A DNA stretch of 23,268 nucleotides from NCBI GenBank assembly GCA_027335965.1, contig DAHWGZ010000011.1:1-23268 (forward strand), given 5' to 3'. A program made the position numbers and the translations under genes. The notes below the pieces were generated by a model. That model was not told the origin of the DNA, searched no databases, and worked only from the letters and a program-made list of their open reading frames with translations. Shown here in pieces: positions 6,948 to 15,667 of this stretch (its first letter is position 1; the number at the start of each line of letters is the position of its first letter). The stretch is from Acidiferrobacter sp. Its GTDB lineage: Bacteria > Pseudomonadota > Gammaproteobacteria > Acidiferrobacterales > Acidiferrobacteraceae.

Positions 6948-8331
6948 CGATCGCCTCCTCTATCCGCGCCCAGGTCGCCGCCCGCGCCGCGCGCAATGCC
7001 GCCTGCCGGGCCCGCTCCCGCCACCAAGCCTCATCCGCCTGGAGCCATGGCGCGCGACTCGCGAGCCCCGCTCGAAACGCCTGGCGCGCTAGCGTCACTT
7101 GCCGGTGCGCGGCGCGCCCGGCTTGCGTCTCGCTCGCGAGGTCATGACGCTCCCGCCGCAGGCGGGCGACACCGTCTGCGACCTCGCGCACCGCCGTCAC
7201 GAGCGCCTCCCGATATTGGGCGCGCGCCGCCGCGAACGCCGCGTCCTGTCCGGCAAGCCTCGCGCGCAAGGTCCCGCCCTCGAAGATCGGCAGCGTGACG
7301 GTCGGGCCGACGGCGCGCGCCAGGTTCATGGGATCGAAGAGATCGCGCAACGAAATGCTGTTCCATCCGGCGAAAAACACCAGATTGACATCCGGGTAGA
7401 AGGCCGCGCGGGCCGCGCCGACGCGCGCCGCGGCCACCGCCACGAGCCTGCGCGCGGCCACGATATCCGGCCTGCGCGCGACCAGCGCCAGCGGGATGCG
7501 CGACGGCAACGGCAATCGGCTTTGCGCCGGCAAGGCCGCGAGCACCACGCCACGCCCAAACGCGGGCCCGCGACCCGCCAAGGCCCCCAGGCCATTGCGC
7601 AGGCGCGCGAGCCTTGTCGCGGCCTCGCGATAGCCTTGCGAGGCGTCATTGAGCCGTTCCTCGTCCCCATCCACGGCATGCGCGCCGCTTAGGCCATCGC
7701 GCCGGCGAATGCGCGCGAGCATGAGCAGGCGCCGGGCATCGCCGCGCATGGCCCGCCAATAGGCGCGCTCCGCGCGCGCCGCCTCGGCGGCGAAATAGGC
7801 GCGCACAATCCGCGTGGTCACGACGAGCCGCGCCATGGCGCGATCGGCGGTGGCCGCCTGGACCTTGCCAAAGGCCGCGCGCACCTCGTCATCGATGCGT
7901 CCAAACTGCGTGACGTGGATCCGCGCGACGAGGGGATCGACCTCCCCATACAAGACGCTTTGGCCGTTGGCCGGGCCATGGAGGCCCTGCTCGGAAAAGT
8001 GTTCCGCCGTCAAACGTCCGGCCGCCGAGACCTGCAGGCGCCCGCCGCCACGCCGCAGGCGCAACGCGGCGATCGCTGCGCGCACGCGTGCGTCGGCCAC
8101 GGCCAGCGACGGGTTGGCGCGCAGCGCGGCCATCACCAGGGCATCGAGCGGACGGCTTCCGATGGTCCGCCACCATCGGGGCGCGGTGGCAGGTCCCACG
8201 CGCCCCGCGTGTCCCACGGCCACGAAGCCACGCGGCCGCCACGGCGTCGTGCCGGGCCTCGGCCGGTGCGGCAGCGGCGCGCACGCGGCGAGCGCGAGCA
8301 TGATCGGGATGAGCCGGCGCGCGGCGCTCAC
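6931..8331 (-). CDS. Outer-membrane efflux lipoprotein (NodT/OprM-type factor)
   Basis: A 466-residue outer-membrane channel of the OEP/TolC superfamily that completes the tripartite pump. The N-terminus is a lipoprotein signal peptide (RRLIPIMLALAAC) with lipobox LAAC. The body shows the duplicated OEP pattern: SLAVADARVRAAIAALRLRR near the front and RRPDIVAARRLVAVAAARVG in the second repeat, the RPDI motif being typical. Long helices rich in Ala and Arg follow each repeat. GTG at 8331 is chosen because it overlaps the emrB stop as GTGA and places the signal peptide at the start; an in-frame start at 8409 would add an Arg-rich extension inside emrB. It overlaps the downstream adaptor gene by 17 nt. 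Confidence 0.9.
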   Translation of the reverse strand: MSAARRLIPIMLALAACAPLPHRPRPGTTPWRPRGFVAVGHAGRVGPATAPRWWRTIGSRPLDALVMAALRANPSLAVADARVRAAIAALRLRRGGGRLQVSAAGRLTAEHFSEQGLHGPANGQSVLYGEVDPLVARIHVTQFGRIDDEVRAAFGKVQAATADRAMARLVVTTRIVRAYFAAEAARAERAYWRAMRGDARRLLMLARIRRRDGLSGAHAVDGDEERLNDASQGYREAATRLARLRNGLGALAGRGPAFGRGVVLAALPAQSRLPLPSRIPLALVARRPDIVAARRLVAVAAARVGAARAAFYPDVNLVFFAGWNSISLRDLFDPMNLARAVGPTVTLPIFEGGTLRARLAGQDAAFAAARAQYREALVTAVREVADGVARLRRERHDLASETQAGRAAHRQVTLARQAFRAGLASRAPWLQADEAWWRERARQAALRAARAATWARIEEAIDGQAG

Positions 8332-9920
8332 GGCTCGACGAGTTCCTGGGCGGCGAGCCGTACCGGCGCATCGCGTTCGGCGAACAACACCGGGCGCGCC
8401 AGGAGACACAGCCCGGCGAGCGCCCCGAAGCCCCCCATCGCGATGTAAAAGACCTCGCCCAAGGCGAGCTCGCCCGCGGCCCTGTCGAGGGCATGCGCGA
8501 TCACGACATGGGCCGCCCGCGGCCCAAGACCGTGGCTTGCCAGCGACCGGAGAACGATCCCCACATGGCGGCGCGCGCCGGCATTGGCCTTTGCCAGAAA
8601 GTGCCGGTGCACGAGGTCACGCACCTCCCAGAGGATCGCGAACAGCGGCACGCCAAAGGCCTGTCCGGAGACGCGCACCAGATTGAGCACGGCGCTCGCC
8701 TGCCATTCGGCGGCCCCCGCGAGACCCGACAGGCCGATCGCGGCAAACGGCGGGAACAGGGCGCCGAGAAAGATCCCGGCCACGACCTGTGGCCACAGCA
8801 GCGCCTCGAACGAGGCATCGCGGTTGTACGATGCCACCAGACCGCAACTCGCGGCGATGCCGAGCAGCGCGACAAACCCGATCACCCGGGGATCGATGCG
8901 CGTCATCCAGCGATGGGTCAGGACCGAGGTGAACTTGGAGAAAATGGCCATGGGAAGGATCAACAAACCCACCCGCAACGGGCTATAGCCAAGCGTCATC
9001 TCGCACTGGACGACGTAGATGGCCATGAGCCCCTGAAACAGCAGGGCGGTCGCGAAAAGACCGAGCGCCCCGATCGAGAAGTTCCAGCGCCAAAACAGCC
9101 GGACATCGACCAGAGGCGCCCGGGACCGCCGCTCCCAGATCACGAGTGCAACCCCGGCGACGGCGCTCACCGATGCCAGCGCCACGGCCGCGGACGACCG
9201 CCAAAAATCGCCGACCTCGGCGAGATCCAGCGCCCAGAGCCCGCCGGCCAAGGTGAGCGCGAGCAGAATAAGGCCACCCCAATCCATCGGCTGCGCCGTC
9301 GACGCGCTCTCGCGCTGACACAGCACGACGGCGCACGACCATGCCACCGCCAGCGCCACCGGGACATTGAGGACGAAGAGCGCGCGAAACCCGGCCTCGT
9401 GCATCAAGAGGCCGCCCAGGGTCGGTCCGAGCGTAAACGGCATGAGCGCGGCGATACCCCAGAGAACGAGGCCGAGATGCCGCTGATCGGGTCGATAATG
9501 GCGGAGCATGGCGCGAAACGACAAGGGCACGGTCACGCCCCCGGAAAATCCTTGGACCCCGCGGGCCAGCAGAAACACCCAGAAGTGGCCGGTGCCGGCA
9601 CACGCCGCGGACGACAGCGCAAACACGAGAAAGGCCCCAACCAGGGTGCGGGCCTCCCCGAAACGCCCCGCGAGTCGCGGCGCCACGGGAAACGCAAGGG
9701 CCATGGCGACAAAGAAATTCGCCTGCGTCCAGTCTCCAAAGGTCACCGCGCGTCCGAGCGCGCCGGCGGCGTAGGGTATCATCGGCAGGTAGGCGCCGGT
9801 GTTGAAGAGCACCAGGAAATGACCGATGCCCAAGGTGAGGTTCAAGACCAGGAAGCGGAGCGGATCCAAGGGCGGCGGCCCTTCACCCGTCATGACCGTC
9901 GGCCCACCCTCATCACTCAC
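8328..9920 (-). CDS. EmrB-type DHA2 family MFS drug efflux pump
   Basis: A 530-residue inner-membrane drug:proton antiporter with about 14 predicted helices. MFS landmarks include the loop after helix 2 (RLAGRFGEARTL) and the motif C region in helix 5 (GIAALMPFTLGPTLGGLL), typical of antiporters. The charged loop CQRESASTAQPMDWGG and the long C-terminal half fit the DHA2/EmrB group. It is first in an operon with an outer-membrane factor and an EmrA-like adaptor, so it most likely exports hydrophobic compounds straight across both membranes. The start is GTG at 9920 with a GGGGGAG upstream; ATG at 9893 is an alternative. The 93-bp gap to the divergent LysR gene probably carries its regulated promoter. 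Confidence 0.92.
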   Translation of the reverse strand: MSDEGGPTVMTGEGPPPLDPLRFLVLNLTLGIGHFLVLFNTGAYLPMIPYAAGALGRAVTFGDWTQANFFVAMALAFPVAPRLAGRFGEARTLVGAFLVFALSSAACAGTGHFWVFLLARGVQGFSGGVTVPLSFRAMLRHYRPDQRHLGLVLWGIAALMPFTLGPTLGGLLMHEAGFRALFVLNVPVALAVAWSCAVVLCQRESASTAQPMDWGGLILLALTLAGGLWALDLAEVGDFWRSSAAVALASVSAVAGVALVIWERRSRAPLVDVRLFWRWNFSIGALGLFATALLFQGLMAIYVVQCEMTLGYSPLRVGLLILPMAIFSKFTSVLTHRWMTRIDPRVIGFVALLGIAASCGLVASYNRDASFEALLWPQVVAGIFLGALFPPFAAIGLSGLAGAAEWQASAVLNLVRVSGQAFGVPLFAILWEVRDLVHRHFLAKANAGARRHVGIVLRSLASHGLGPRAAHVVIAHALDRAAGELALGEVFYIAMGGFGALAGLCLLARPVLFAERDAPVRLAAQELVEP

Positions 9921-10013
9921 CGCGTCACCCGCTCCCCCAAAGTGCGCGCATTGTAAGGATCGTGTGGTCGCCGCTCAAATCGATTATATTGACATCATGT
10001 ATCGGAAACGCCG
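9921..10013. promoter_or_regulatory. Divergent emrB / LysR promoter-operator region
   Basis: This is the only AT-rich stretch in the neighbourhood. On the minus strand a consensus TATAAT (9988-9983) faces emrB but has no good -35, as expected for an activator-dependent promoter. Just upstream of it, TTGACATCATGTA (9989-10001) fits the LysR-type T-N11-A box, with an inner dyad ACAT-C-ATGT. The box would place the regulator at the -35 position of the emr promoter. Binding is inferred from position and pattern only. Confidence 0.5.
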
Positions 10014-10925
10014 ATGGATATAGACGCCGACCAGCTCCTGACCTTTCTCGTCGTGGCCGAACAGGGCAGCCTCACCGCCGCCGGGCATGTCCTGCATCGC
10101 AGCCAGCCCGCGATCTCCGAGCGCCTCCAAAAGCTCAGCGCCCAGGTCGGCGAATCCCTGTATCGGCGCGACGGGCGCGGCATTCGCCTGACGCCGGCCG
10201 GCAAGGCCCTGTTGGAGCCGGCGCGCATGGTGCGCGCGGCGCTCGATGACACCGCCCAGGCGATCGTAAGCCGCCGGCGCCTGCAGGGGGCGGCGTTGCG
10301 GATCGCCGCCACCCCCACGCTCGCCCACTATTTCCTGCCCAGACGCGTGGCCGCCTTCCAGCGCCAGCACGGCGACGTGCTCGTGCACTTGAAGGGGAGC
10401 ATTACCGACGAGCGCCAGGCCGCGCACGGGGACTGGGACCTGCTGTTTTTGGAGGGCGAGCTCGATCACCGGCACCTGCCGCCCCACTACGCCCTGCACT
10501 CCTGGCACAAGGAGTCGATCGCGTGCGTGGTCGCCCCCGGCCATCCCCTGCTGGGCGCGAGACCCGTCGCCTGGCCCGACCTTCTCCGCTACCCCATGAT
10601 CTGGCGTGATGACGGCCCCGGTGTGCGCGAGGCCCTTGCCGCCGCGCTCGCCGCGCGCGGGCTTGCCGCGCCGTTTGGCCTCGAGGTCGGCAGCGTGGAC
10701 GCCGTCATCGTCGCGGTCATGGCCGGCGCCGGCATAGGCTTTGTGGCCCAAAGCATCATCGCCCAGCGCCCCGATTGGCGCGTCGGGACCCTCGCCTTGC
10801 AGGAGGACACCGCGCTCCAATGGACGCTCTATGTCGCAACGCCCGAGGCCCCTTACCAATCACCGGCGGTACGCTCGTTCCTCGCGCTCCTGCTGGCGGA
10901 CGCGGCGCCCGGCGATACCCTCTAG
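10014..10925 (+). CDS. LysR-family transcriptional regulator
   Basis: A 303-residue LTTR. The N-terminal winged helix-turn-helix is clear (LLTFLVVAEQGSLTAAGHVLHRSQPAISERLQKL; here split by eye into recognition helix SQPAISERLQ), followed by the linker helix and an effector-binding domain from about residue 90 (LRIAATPTLAHYFLPRRVAAF). AGAGIGFVAQSII near residue 240 is the conserved late segment of LTTR effector domains. It is divergent from the emrB-OMF-emrA operon across a short intergenic region with a T-N11-A site, so it most likely controls that pump in response to an unknown ligand. It converges with the DsrE-like gene 46 bp downstream. Confidence 0.92.
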   Translation: MDIDADQLLTFLVVAEQGSLTAAGHVLHRSQPAISERLQKLSAQVGESLYRRDGRGIRLTPAGKALLEPARMVRAALDDTAQAIVSRRRLQGAALRIAATPTLAHYFLPRRVAAFQRQHGDVLVHLKGSITDERQAAHGDWDLLFLEGELDHRHLPPHYALHSWHKESIACVVAPGHPLLGARPVAWPDLLRYPMIWRDDGPGVREALAAALAARGLAAPFGLEVGSVDAVIVAVMAGAGIGFVAQSIIAQRPDWRVGTLALQEDTALQWTLYVATPEAPYQSPAVRSFLALLLADAAPGDTL

Positions 10926-10971
10926 GCGCGCGCTTGGCTTGGCCGTAGCGGACAGGCCGGTTACGCCGCCG

Positions 10972-11349
10972 CTACCACGTCAGGACCATTTTGGCCGTGG
11001 CCAACGATGGCAACGCCGCGCTCGGGGTCAAAAGCGGCATCTCCCGCGAGAGATCCGCGGCCGTCATGTGATTCAGTTCAAGCGACTGCGCGCAACCTAT
11101 GATGCGCACCCCATTGTCTTCGGCGAGCTTCATGAAGTCCGCCACGCTCTTGCCGCCGGCCAATGGAAACAGATTCTCCGCGACCCCCTTTTTCAGAAGC
11201 TCGGTGGCGGGTCCCGTGAAATACATGAGGACGTTCTGCTCGCCGGCGGCGGCCGTCGATGCCAGAAAGAATGCCGACGGCAGTCGCTTGGGATTCTCCG
11301 GCCCGGTTACCAGGATAACGACAAGATCCAGTGCCTCGTTCTCGGCCAT
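10972..11349 (-). CDS. DsrE-like small protein
   Basis: A 125-residue protein with the alternating strand/helix look of the DsrE/DsrF-like fold: LDLVVILVTG first strand, SAFFLASTAAAG helix, QNVLMYFTGPATELL, then DFMKLAEDNGVRIIGCAQSLEL. The Cys in RIIGCAQS is where DsrE-type proteins carry their redox or sulfur-carrying cysteine. The members related to this one are often labelled predicted peroxiredoxins. ATG at 11349 is preceded by AGGAGG four bases upstream and is preferred over an in-frame start 15 bases earlier. It follows the copper genes on the same strand but 216 bp away, so membership of that operon is uncertain. Sulfur transfer or thiol chemistry is inferred from the fold only. Confidence 0.75.
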   Translation of the reverse strand: MAENEALDLVVILVTGPENPKRLPSAFFLASTAAAGEQNVLMYFTGPATELLKKGVAENLFPLAGGKSVADFMKLAEDNGVRIIGCAQSLELNHMTAADLSREMPLLTPSAALPSLATAKMVLTW

Positions 11350-11565
11350 AACACCTCCTTGCAAAGATCCACGATGCCTTCATCCGATCCCGCCGGGCAT
11401 GAACCCTGGATGCGTGGTCATGCCAGGGCCCACGCCCGACGGGTCGCGGGCATCCCTTCCTCCGTCCGCCATCATAGATCCACGAACCGGCGATCCGCGT
11501 CGCCCCAAAGCCCTGGGGCCTGCCGCCGGCCCGCACGACCTCCCTGGTCGCGGACGGACTCATAG

Positions 11566-11769
11566 TCACACCACCTTGGCGTGATACCCCTCTTCTTCCA
11601 CCGCCTTGATCAGTCCCTCGACCGGCGCGCTCCCCTTGATGACCCCCTCCTCGCGCTCGAGGTTCACCTGCGCGGACTCGACGCCAGCCACGCCCTGCAA
11701 GGCCTTGGTGACCGCTGCCGCGCAATGGCCGCATGTCATGCCGGTGATGCGTAAAGTCGTGATGCTCAT
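11566..11769 (-). CDS. copZ: Heavy-metal-associated domain copper chaperone (CopZ-like)
   Basis: A 67-residue single HMA domain with the metal-binding loop GMTCGHCAAAV near the N-terminus and the beta-alpha-beta pattern VESAQVNLEREEGVI / EGLIKAVEEEGYHAKVV. Such proteins bind Cu(I) through the two cysteines of MTCxxC and deliver it to the N-terminal HMA domains of CopA. It follows copA by 67 bp on the same strand with an AGGAG Shine-Dalgarno, and is most likely the third gene of the merR-copA-copZ unit. Some homologues are annotated as mercuric-type binding proteins, but the copper ATPase next door favours copper. Confidence 0.88.
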   Translation of the reverse strand: MSITTLRITGMTCGHCAAAVTKALQGVAGVESAQVNLEREEGVIKGSAPVEGLIKAVEEEGYHAKVV

Positions 11770-11836
11770 TTCGTGCTCCTGCTTGGTTTATGGATCCATG
11801 GGACACCGGACGCCACCGTCCGCATGTCGCCCGTAT

Positions 11837-14338
11837 TCACGGCCGCCGCGCGGCGGGGGTCAGCCAGGCCGTCTTCTGCCCGGGGTCATCGTGCAATGAG
11901 GGCGCCTTGAAGCGCCGCAGACGCAGGCTATTGGTCAGCACGAAGACGCTCGAAAAGCCCATCGCAAGGCCGGCCAGCATCGGGTTCAGCCGGACCCCAA
12001 AGGCCGGATCGAATACCCCGGCGGCCAGCGGGATCAGCGAAATATTGTAAAAGAACGCCCAAAACAGGTTGCCGCGTATCGTGGCGAGCGTGCGCCGCGA
12101 CGAATCGATGGCCGTGACCACGGCCCCCAATTCGCCCTTCACGGTCACGTCAGCCGCCTCCATGGCGACATCGGTACCGCTCGCCATCGCGATCCCGACG
12201 TCGGCCTGGGCCAGCGCCGGGGCATCATTCAGGCCGTCACCGACGAAAGCCACCTTGCGCCCCTCATCCTGCAGGGCGCGCACGGCCTGCGCCTTGTCGC
12301 CCGGCAAGACCTCCGCGTGATACCGCGTAATCCCCAGGACGCCGGCCACTCGCGCCACCGCCGCTGCGGCGTCGCCCGAGATCATCACCACCGCAAGCCC
12401 ACGCCCCCGCAAGGCCTGCACCACCGCGCGCGCTTGCGGCCGCAAGGTATCGGCGATCGCGATCAGCCCTCGCAGTGCGCCCCCGTGGGCCACGAATATC
12501 ACGGTCTTGCCGGCGGCCTCGAGGCCGCGCGCGGCCTCCTCCCAATCCGTGACCGCAAGGCCCGCCTCGCTCAACAAGCGCCGGGTCCCGATCCATGCCG
12601 GCCGGCCATCGGCCCGCGCGGTCACCCCATACCCCGGCCGCGCCTCGAACTCCGAGACCGCAACCGGCGTCACACCCTCCTCGCGCGCGGCGCGCGCCAC
12701 GGCCTGCGCCAAGGGATGCTCGCTGCCGGCCTCGACACCGGCGGCGAGCGCCAGCAATTCCGCGCGGCTCATGTCCCTCGTCATCACATCGGTGATCGTG
12801 GGCCGCCCCCACGTCAGGGTCCCGGTCTTGTCAAAAACCAGGGTATCGACATGACTCAAGGCCTCGAGCGCCTCGCCGCGGCGGTAGAGCACGCCCAATT
12901 CCGCGGCCCGCCCGGTCCCGACCATCACCGCAGCCGGCGTGGCAAGCCCCATGGCGCAGGGACACGCCACCACCAGCACCGCCACCGCGCTCACCAGCGC
13001 GGTCGTGAGCCCGCTCGCGCCACCCCAGATCAGCCAGGCCGCGAACGTCACGGCGGCCGCGAGCAGGACCATCGGCGTAAACACGCGCACCACGCGATCG
13101 GCCACGCCCTGGATCGGCAACTTCGAGCCCTGCGCGCGCGCCACCAGGCGGATGATCTGCGCCAGGACCGTCTGCGCTCCTATACCCGTCGCCACGACCT
13201 CCAGAGCCCCGCGTTGATTGACCGTGCCCCCGGTCACCCGGTCCCCGGGGCGCTTGGCCACCGGCAGCGGCTCGCCGCTCAGCATGGACTCGTCGACATG
13301 GCTCTGCCCGGCGCGCACCAGGCCATCCACCGGGACATGCTCGCCGGCGCGCACCCGCACGAACTCGCCGACCGCGAGATCGCCGATCGCCACCTCCTCT
13401 TCAACGCCATCGCGTATTCGATGCACGGTCTTGGCCTGCAGGCCCGCGAGCCGCTTGATCGCGGCGCTCGCGCGGCCCTTGGCGATCTCCTCCAGATATT
13501 TGCCGAGCAGGATCACGGTGACGATCACCGCCGCCGAATCGAAATAGAGATGGCGGGCCGTGGCCGGGAAACCTTGCGGCCAGACGAGCACCAGGAGGCT
13601 ATAGAGGAACGCCGCCCCGGTCCCGGTCATGACCAGGCTGTTCATGTCCGGCGAGAGGTGCCGATAGGCGATCCAGCCGGGGCGGAAGAATCGGCGGCCA
13701 GGACCCGCCAGGATCACGGCGGTCAGCGCCGCCATAAGCCACGACCAGAAGGCGGCGGGCCCAAGCGCAGTCAGCAACCGCGCGAAGGCCGGCACGAACA
13801 CCGGCCCCATCGCCAATGCCACGACCGGCACGGTCAAAAATACCGCGCGTTCGACGTCTCGGCGCATGCGCGCCGTGGCCTCGTCTTGCGCCAGGCGCCG
13901 GTCGTCCCCGCCGGCCGCCGATCCGGCGAGCGGCTCGTAACCGGTGGCGCGGATCGCCGCGCGCGCCGCGGCCTCGTCCATGGCCCCCACGAGATAACGG
14001 ACATGGGCCGTTTCGCTGGCGAGATTGACGTTCGCTTCGATCGCCCCCGGCAGGGCCTTCAGGGCGCGCTCCACGCGTCCCGCGCAGGAGGCGCAGGTCA
14101 TGCCCCCCACGCCGATATCGAGATCCTGCATGACCGGCTCGTAGCCGCGGGCATGGACCGCCTCGGCGAGCGCCGCGGGCGTCACCGCCGAGGGATCGTA
14201 GAGGACGGTCGCGCGCTCGGTCGCGAGATTCACGACCGCCGACTCAACCCCCGGCAAGGCCTGCAGGGCCCGCTCCACGCGCGCCACGCATGAGGCGCAG
14301 GTCATGCCGGCCACGGCGAACTCGATCTCGCGGCTCAT
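11837..14338 (-). CDS. copA: P1B-type Cu(I)-exporting ATPase
   Basis: An 833-residue inner-membrane pump that exports cytoplasmic Cu(I) at the cost of ATP. Two N-terminal HMA domains carry GMTCASC (CxxC at residues 14-17 and 82-85). Eight membrane helices follow; the transport site CPC is at 459-461, the phosphorylated Asp at 503 in DKTGT, the actuator loop SGEP near 354-357, the nucleotide-domain HP in SEHPLA, and the hinge [10 protein letters not shown]. The P1B-1 copper signature is complete: YN in helix 7 ([11 protein letters not shown]) and M-SS in helix 8 (MGFSSVFVL). ATG at 14338 overlaps the merR stop as ATGA, which argues against the in-frame start 78 bases upstream. Expression should be copper-induced through the MerR protein encoded first in the unit. 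Confidence 0.96.
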   Translation of the reverse strand: MSREIEFAVAGMTCASCVARVERALQALPGVESAVVNLATERATVLYDPSAVTPAALAEAVHARGYEPVMQDLDIGVGGMTCASCAGRVERALKALPGAIEANVNLASETAHVRYLVGAMDEAAARAAIRATGYEPLAGSAAGGDDRRLAQDEATARMRRDVERAVFLTVPVVALAMGPVFVPAFARLLTALGPAAFWSWLMAALTAVILAGPGRRFFRPGWIAYRHLSPDMNSLVMTGTGAAFLYSLLVLVWPQGFPATARHLYFDSAAVIVTVILLGKYLEEIAKGRASAAIKRLAGLQAKTVHRIRDGVEEEVAIGDLAVGEFVRVRAGEHVPVDGLVRAGQSHVDESMLSGEPLPVAKRPGDRVTGGTVNQRGALEVVATGIGAQTVLAQIIRLVARAQGSKLPIQGVADRVVRVFTPMVLLAAAVTFAAWLIWGGASGLTTALVSAVAVLVVACPCAMGLATPAAVMVGTGRAAELGVLYRRGEALEALSHVDTLVFDKTGTLTWGRPTITDVMTRDMSRAELLALAAGVEAGSEHPLAQAVARAAREEGVTPVAVSEFEARPGYGVTARADGRPAWIGTRRLLSEAGLAVTDWEEAARGLEAAGKTVIFVAHGGALRGLIAIADTLRPQARAVVQALRGRGLAVVMISGDAAAAVARVAGVLGITRYHAEVLPGDKAQAVRALQDEGRKVAFVGDGLNDAPALAQADVGIAMASGTDVAMEAADVTVKGELGAVVTAIDSSRRTLATIRGNLFWAFFYNISLIPLAAGVFDPAFGVRLNPMLAGLAMGFSSVFVLTNSLRLRRFKAPSLHDDPGQKTAWLTPAARRP

Positions 14339-14751
14339 AGCGCCACCTCGTCGGCCTCGGGGGCGTTCAGGGCCGCGAGGATCGGGCATTCGGTGGCCGG
14401 GCCGTCTCCCTGGCAACGCCCGCTCAGGCGTTCCAAACCCTGCTTCATGCGCTCGAGGTCGTGAATGCGCCGATCGATGTCGTTCAACTTTTCGCGCGTC
14501 AGGCTCCGGACATCGGCGGCGCGGGCTCCGCGGCTCTCGCTCAACCGCAAGAGCGCCGCGACCTCGTCGAGCGAGAAGCCGAGCTCCTGGGCGCGCCGTA
14601 TGAAGCGCAGCCGGCGCAAATCCTCGTCGCGATACATCCTATACCCGCCGCGGCTGCGGCCGGCGGGCTCGATGAGGCCCAGGGTCTCGTAGTAGCGCAG
14701 CGTCCCCGCGCCCATGCCCGCCCGCTTCGCCAACACCCCGATCGTCACCAT
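14335..14751 (-). CDS. MerR-family metal-responsive regulator (CueR-like)
   Basis: A 138-residue activator with an N-terminal winged helix ([19 protein letters not shown]), a long dimerisation helix, and a C-terminal metal loop C113-QGDGPATE-C122 followed by PIL. CxGD...CPI is typical of Cu(I) sensors of the CueR type. Two differences stand out: the loop holds eight residues between the cysteines rather than the seven of E. coli CueR, and the residue aligned with CueR Ser77 is Ala78 (RAADV against QSADV). The gene is first in the unit and ends in an ATGA overlap with copA; its own upstream region holds the only visible MerR-type operator, so it is probably autoregulated together with copA. 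ATG has a GGAGGG seven bases upstream. Confidence 0.9.
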   Translation of the reverse strand: MVTIGVLAKRAGMGAGTLRYYETLGLIEPAGRSRGGYRMYRDEDLRRLRFIRRAQELGFSLDEVAALLRLSESRGARAADVRSLTREKLNDIDRRIHDLERMKQGLERLSGRCQGDGPATECPILAALNAPEADEVAL

Positions 14752-14772
14752 CGATTCGCCCTCCGACCGAGG

Positions 14773-14804
14773 AGTTTACACCTTACAGTAAACTATAAGG
14801 TCAA
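14773..14804 (-). promoter_or_regulatory. MerR-type promoter/operator of the merR-copA-copZ unit
   Basis: On the minus strand TTGACC (14804-14799) and TAAACT (14778-14773) are separated by 20 bp, longer than the normal 17 and typical of MerR-controlled promoters. Between them lies the dyad ACCTTA-n-AGT..ACT-n-TAAGGT (14780-14801), with 9 of 11 base pairs symmetric. The left arm ACCTT overlapping the -35 matches known copper and zinc MerR operators. The predicted transcript starts about 15 nt before the merR ATG. Confidence 0.85.
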
Positions 14805-14832
14805 GAGGCAAGGCGCGCGCCCTTGCGCGCAT

Positions 14833-15444
14833 TCACCGGATGGCGTGGATCGTCCAGAGCAGCCCGTGCGGCGCCAGCGGCACGCCTTGGTGCATGACCA
14901 CCTGGCCCGCGACGTTTCGATAGATGAGCGTGGGCACGAGTTCGGGACCGGTCATGGTCAGCAATCGATTGTTGACCGCCAGGGCGCGCGCCGCCGGCCC
15001 CCGCACCGCCACCGGCCGAATCCCGCCGTCATCCTTCCCGGGCCTGAAATCGCGCTCATTGCGCAGGAGCGCCGCGAGCGGCCGGCGCGCGCCAAGGATC
15101 GCCGCCGCCTTGCCGGCGCTGGTGGCGCGCAAGAATCCGGCCACGATCCAGTGCACCGTCAAGTCATGCGGCCCGATCAAGGGTTGCAAACGCTCGAAGA
15201 GCCGGTGACAGAATGGGCAGTTGGGGTCCACGAAGACATAGAGCTGATGGACGCCGTGGCCCTCGGGAATGGCGTGCGCATCGTGCCGCGCGGCACGCAG
15301 GATCGCCTGCGGACTCGAGGGACCAAACGCCATCCCCGCGCGCGCGGGGACGACCATCAGCGGCGCCATCAAGGCCGCCACCAGCGCGACCGGTCCGCGC
15401 CACGACCCACCCCAGCCGATCGATCGCCACCCCACTCTCGTCAT
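14833..15444 (-). CDS. Secreted thioredoxin-fold protein, DsbC/DsbG-like
   Basis: A 203-residue protein with an N-terminal signal peptide (core ALVAALMAPLMVV, likely cut after ARA near residue 36), so it acts in the periplasm. The redox motif CPFC is at residues 76-79 in YVFVDPNCPFCHRLF, and the cis-proline loop is ELVPTLIYR near the C-terminus. This arrangement matches DsbC/DsbG-type disulfide isomerases; there is only a short region before the thioredoxin fold, so the usual N-terminal dimerisation domain is mostly missing. ATG is preceded by GAGGGTGGG. It lies just behind the copper operon promoter and is divergent from the sigma factor gene. Repair of wrongly oxidised periplasmic proteins under copper stress is a plausible but inferred role. 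Confidence 0.82.
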   Translation of the reverse strand: MTRVGWRSIGWGGSWRGPVALVAALMAPLMVVPARAGMAFGPSSPQAILRAARHDAHAIPEGHGVHQLYVFVDPNCPFCHRLFERLQPLIGPHDLTVHWIVAGFLRATSAGKAAAILGARRPLAALLRNERDFRPGKDDGGIRPVAVRGPAARALAVNNRLLTMTGPELVPTLIYRNVAGQVVMHQGVPLAPHGLLWTIHAIR

Positions 15445-15498
15445 GTACGTCCCACCCTCAAAAAAACGCCCCGCAAGCCATGCCCCGCGAGGACAGCC

Positions 15499-15519
15499 GG
15501 GTACGCGGCGCGCGTACCC
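15499..15519. repeat. Inverted repeat in the dsb/sigma divergent region
   Basis: Perfect 8-bp arms GGGTACGC / GCGTACCC around GGCGC. No T-run follows on either strand, so it is more like an operator or mRNA hairpin than a terminator. It lies 55 bp upstream of the dsbG-like start. Confidence 0.4.
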
Positions 15520-15626
15520 CCATGGACCCGGACGGGCCTTGCGAGCCGGGGAAGGACCCCCCGGCCGCGCCCCGCCGTGGCGTCAGTCGCCTTTCCGCCC
15601 GCCACCCTTCCGCAAGGCCCGCGCAA

Positions 15627-15666
15627 CGAGCGCCCGGCGAGCCGCTTCAGGCCGGCCGGGCGCTCG
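15627..15666. repeat. 12-bp perfect inverted repeat abutting the sigma-factor promoter
   Basis: CGAGCGCCCGGC (15627-15638) and its exact complement GCCGGGCGCTCG (15655-15666) with a 16-nt loop. The right arm ends one base before the TATACT box, so the repeat covers the -35 position of the sigma gene promoter. An operator for autoregulation is the simplest reading; a hairpin is possible. Confidence 0.5.
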
Positions 15667-15667
15667 C

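Noticed and set aside
8493..9956. Plus-strand 487-codon frame rich in His, Arg, Gln and Gly.
   Set aside because: Antisense of emrB; composition is typical of a shadow of a hydrophobic membrane-protein gene.
9989..9994. TTGACA as a -35 box for the LysR gene.
   Set aside because: A -10 at 17 bp spacing would overlap the LysR ATG and no such hexamer is there; the sequence fits better as part of the T-N11-A site.
11502..11519. Inverted repeat GCCCCA...TGGGGC in the gap between copZ and the DsrE-like gene, considered as a terminator.
   Set aside because: Only 6 bp of stem and no T-run on either strand; expected by chance in such GC-rich DNA.
12317..14293. Plus-strand 658-codon frame.
   Set aside because: Antisense of copA, with His/Arg-rich low-complexity text and no motifs.
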